Origin: Struthio camelus | Taxonomy: Eukaryota > Chordata > Aves > Struthioniformes > Struthionidae | Direction: 5' to 3' | Assembly: GCF_040807025.1 (NCBI RefSeq) | Contig: NC_090956.1 | Span: 2,902,517-2,966,516 of the forward strand | DNA length: 64,000 bases | Part shown: positions 60,601 through 64,000 of the stretch, piece after piece | Layout of the letters: each line of letters begins with the position of its first letter | Numbering within the stretch: position 1 is the first letter of the stretch | Position numbers and translations under genes: made by a program | The notes under the pieces: model-generated | Told to the model about the DNA's origin: nothing | The model's database searches: none | Seen by the model: only the letters and a program-made list of their open reading frames with translations

Positions 60601-62869
60601 TTGCGTTTTTTCCTTAGAGATAATTATTGTGACCTTATTGTGTCATGTGTGGCAGTGATGGATCTGACTTCAGCTGAGCAGGTTTATCTTCTCCAGAAGA
60701 CAGAGAACGACAGACTTGGATTCAGTCTAATATGGGCATGACTCACCGGAGAGTACAGATCTGGGAGGCTGTCTCTTCTGAACATCGCTTAGATTCCTGC
60801 ACCGGAGGGACATCCATCCTCTTTCACACACCAATCTGACATGCTCGTTAGTGCCTAAAATGATGCATTAGTACCGCACTGAATGCCCTGAGACTGCAAA
60901 GCTGAGTACGTTCCTGCTTGGTCATCCTTCATGATACCTTGCAAGTGACAGACACGAACATCCTGAAAGCAACCGATCAAAACTGGAAGTATAAATCATT
61001 CTCTTTGCTTTCCATACCAGGAGCCTGCAAATCACAGCCTGGTTCATCTCAGAACTCTTGTTTTTCCTGTCAGGAAGAAAAACCCAGAGATGACAAGCAC
61101 ACAGACATCTTAATGGAATGGCTGGGAGGAAAACTGGTCTCCTGTCTTCAGAAACTTTGGAGTCCGTAAATGTTTCACCTGAGGACCAGAAGATAATCTT
61201 AGCCCTCTCTCTCAGTTTTTTTTTTCCCCCCCATGCAGCTTCTTTGACTCTTTTCTAGCTTGGATTCATTTTGAAATACTTGATAAACAATTGATGAGTT
61301 TGAAATGTTTCAGCTGAAAAGCTTGCTGCAATATGTAAAAAAGAGGAAATTTTGACGTTTCTGAACCTTTTGTGAAATGTTTGCGAAGCAGGAAGTTCGC
61401 TAGAAGGCTGAGTGTCTGGCTGCACAGTGTTACAAGAGAGCACTCTAGGTCTCTGAACTTTCCCAGGCATCAGGCGTTCAGGTCCTGCCCTTTAGGTTTG
61501 GGCCTAGCTCTCATGTCAAACACTGATTTTCAGAAATAAGATATGGAAAGGCATAGGGAGCTGTTATCTGCCCTTTGAGGAGCTCCCACCTACCAGAAAC
61601 TTCTTGTCAACTGGAGATTTTGCTGCTAATTCCTTTATGCTTGCTATCTGACAGCAAAGCAGACTTGTCTGTGAGCTCTGACATGGATGCATCCTCACCA
61701 TTAAAATGGGCCATCAGATTTTCACTAAAAAGCTTTTTGATGCTGTTTCTCAGCCAATTTGGTTACAATAGACAATTCTAAGGTGAACTGTTTGTGTTCC
61801 AATAACAAGCCTCCCCACTTCAAAACCATGAAATGTAGCACAGCCCACAGCCTCTGGAAGCAGAATCAGGACAAAAAACAACAACAAAATGTAAATTTAA
61901 TCTGATATCAAGGAAGTAGAAATTCTGCCTGTGCTAACTGGGTATATCTGCCTTTAACAATATTTTGGCAAACAAAATGAAAATTTATGAACCATGAAAT
62001 GAGATGTCCAAACCTGATGAAAAGGCAATTAATTTCAATGGGTTTTGGCTCAGGGTGAATATGACGATGATGGCTGATGGTTGTTTGTCTTCATTGTAAA
62101 ATTAGAATACACGTTACTGAAGGAGGACTATTTAAACATCATAAAAACTTCCTGTGACTCAAGCTGCCTCTAGCCAAGGTTTAAAAAGACTGTTTGATTC
62201 TTCTGTGCCTTTTCTTTTCCTCTGCATTTCTGAGTAGAAAGACAATGTTAAAATATTAACAAAAGGGCAGTGCTCAGGTATTTCTGCCAGCCCTAAAGCA
62301 GGAAGAAAAAGTCTAATGAAAATGTCTAACTTCTTGCACCCAATTCAAGCATTCCCATCGTTCAGACCCTTTTGTATGTGTGCGCCCTTCTTCCTAAACT
62401 GAACTAGCGATACAAACCCTTTAATGCCTCCTGCACTGGCTGGGCCCAGGCGTAAATACTAGACGATGCTATTGCACTAAGGACATTGTTGTATCATTAC
62501 TACCAAGTTCAGTCCAAGCCAGAACGTAGGACTGAACAGTATATTTTTGCTCTACACTGACCTTGGAAGTACCCTGCCTTAAACATAATCCAACAAGCTT
62601 TTTATTTACACATTTTTTGCCTGCTATTAACAACCTGCATCCAAAGTTCTAATTTTCCAGCAACACCTGGCATTCCCAGTGTCCATGCCAGCAAAAAAAG
62701 CTAAGTTCCTTCCATGCAGGGTTTTTGAGACACTGCTAGGGAAGTGCAGAAGCCATTAGTTCCAGTTCAACGTGTTAAATGAAGTGATTCTTTCTTCCTG
62801 TGTGCAGCTTCTTATTCAAATATATTTTCTTGACATTATTACAGCTAGAGAGAGCACCTTGATTGGTAT

Positions 62870-62898
62870 CTTCTCTCTCTCTCTTTTTTTTTTTTTTT
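62870..62898. repeat. (CT)n followed by T run
   Basis: Simple sequence: alternating t/c followed by about 16 Ts. Possibly a microsatellite or, read on the other strand, the A-rich tail of a retroposed element. No element body was recognised. Confidence 0.8.
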
Positions 62899-63543
62899 GA
62901 TAGTTCATGATTGAGTTTAATCTTAAAGTTCAAAGTAGGAAGTTTATGTATGAGGTGTATTTACTCAAGCAGAGCTTTTTAATGACCCCACGCACTTGAA
63001 TTTTAACACTATCATATAAAACAACAAATGTGGGCAATAGAAATGATAAGAAATCCCAGAATATCTGCAAAAGTAGCTTAATTGTTCTGCAAACAAAGGA
63101 AACTGGCTCCTTTCCTGTGTCTCTGCATCCGTCAGCTGCAAAGCGAGCCAGCCAGGAGGCCTGACCAAGAGGTTTTCCCTATAGTTAGCAACATAGGGTC
63201 GGCAACGCTAACCCTAACCCTTGGCCCAACCCTAATCTTGGCCAAACCATGACAGGTATGTCTGCGCTGCCTTACAGGCATAACTAGTCACCTTGAGCAC
63301 TGCGAGCAGCTGAGCCCCTATGGGGTTCGTAGGTCTTGTCCTCTCGCACATTAAAGGCGCATATCTACCTTAACCTACTCCACCAGGCCTGCATTTTCAC
63401 TGGGTACGGTGTCAGTACGGCCTTTCCTCACAGGGATGCTCTGAGACTAAATCCCACAAATAACTGTGCTGAGCTCACACACTGCAATATTGAGGGTTCA
63501 GGAGGCAGAAACTCTTTCTGGATCCCTGAACTACTCTTTAATT

Positions 63544-63571
63544 TTCTGCTAACCTTCTGCTAACCTTCTGC
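63544..63571. repeat. Tandem repeat of an 11-base unit (ttctgctaacc)
   Basis: Two full copies (63544-63554 and 63555-63565) and a partial third. A slippage duplication. Confidence 0.85.
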
Positions 63572-64000
63572 TTTCTGTTATTCCTAGGACTTCAGTCATA
63601 GATTGTTTTACTGAATATCTTTGCTTTAAATTCACTGCACACAGGACAACATCAGCCACTGCCCATTTTAATTAGTGAAAAATCTTGACTAACAGCCCAA
63701 GAGTGCAGTTAAGACTAAAACCCTTCTTGTACGGTGGAGATGGAAAACACATGGATGGGTCAGCCTCAAACCTCAGCATCATTCCAAAGATGGAAAATAT
63801 TCCAATTCTGCTTTTTTTTACCTTTTGTCTTCTTGCAAGTCCTGACCTCCTCAATGCTCCAGACCGCCTTGCATCTTCAGCAGCAGGAAACGAAAGATCG
63901 TTAGAGCTGGTTTTGTCTGAACACTGGACTTCCTCTTGGAGGCGGTTTGTATGGGATTTTTTTATACCCCAGGAGAATCTAAAATTTCTTCTTGAACAAT

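Larger units (their letters stand above)
57621..64000. other. Upstream flank of C1QTNF8, no gene recognised
   Basis: No CpG island and no CACNA1H exon recognised, although CACNA1H is expected further to the right by synteny. A purine-rich segment lies at about 60200-60560, a (CT)n-T(n) run at 62870-62898, and a short tandem repeat at 63544-63571. A 5'UTR exon of C1QTNF8 may be hidden here. Confidence 0.5.

Noticed and set aside
63208-63236. Telomere-like 'ctaaccctaaccc' and 'aaccctaa'
   Set aside because: Only about two adjacent repeat units plus one separated unit. Too short to call an interstitial telomere.
1-64000. CRISPR arrays, prokaryotic operons, integrated virus genes, rRNA genes
   Set aside because: None seen. 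There are no regularly spaced repeats, no polycistronic coding layout and no recognisable viral protein reading.

Overview
The window is vertebrate nuclear DNA, almost certainly from a bird. It is about 42-45% GC with sharp CpG islands, long intergenic and intronic stretches, and very few transposons. A CR1 LINE 3' end with the bird-typical terminal octamer repeats (1-198) supports this. No prokaryotic, viral or organellar gene organisation is visible.

Two protein-coding genes are securely recognised. SSTR5 (somatostatin receptor 5) is on the + strand with an intact single-exon coding region at 24155-25267. A CpG-island promoter and non-coding first exon are inferred about 7.5 kb upstream (TATA 16163, donor 16548/16549, acceptor 24090/24091). 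C1QTNF8 (CTRP8, a secreted collagen/C1q protein) is on the - strand with two coding exons (57573-57348 and 56339-55792) that join in phase to 257 aa. From memory, SSTR5 and C1QTNF8 are also neighbours on human 16p13.3, between SOX8/LMF1 and CACNA1H, so this looks like the syntenic segment. No CACNA1H, LMF1 or SOX8 exon was recognised here.

Layout: 1-16.1 kb is intergenic (young CR1 at the left edge, an older CR1 near 2.9 kb, a MIR-like SINE near 5.7 kb, AT-rich segments that may be conserved, and one possible orphan exon at 10915-11120). 16.1-17.0 kb is the inferred SSTR5 promoter/CpG island. 16.5-24.1 kb is its inferred 5'UTR intron, with a SINE relic at 20.56 kb. 24.1-26.1 kb is the SSTR5 coding exon and 3'UTR. 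26-54.6 kb is intergenic, with two more MIR-like relics, several AT-rich blocks resembling conserved non-coding elements, a bipartite CpG island with an AT-rich homeodomain-like core (45.5-46.4 kb), and a 1.4 kb stretch containing a single CpG (49.9-51.3 kb). 54.6-57.6 kb is C1QTNF8. 57.6-64 kb holds its upstream flank, where its 5'UTR exon(s) and promoter should lie but were not located.

The two genes do not form a pathway: one is a Gi-coupled neuropeptide receptor and the other a secreted adipokine-like protein. The large amount of gene-free DNA with enhancer-like composition is the main open question. No clearly new biological system was found. The most useful leads are the orphan CpG island with its AT-rich core, the in-frame upstream ORF of SSTR5, the possible orphan exon and the CpG desert.
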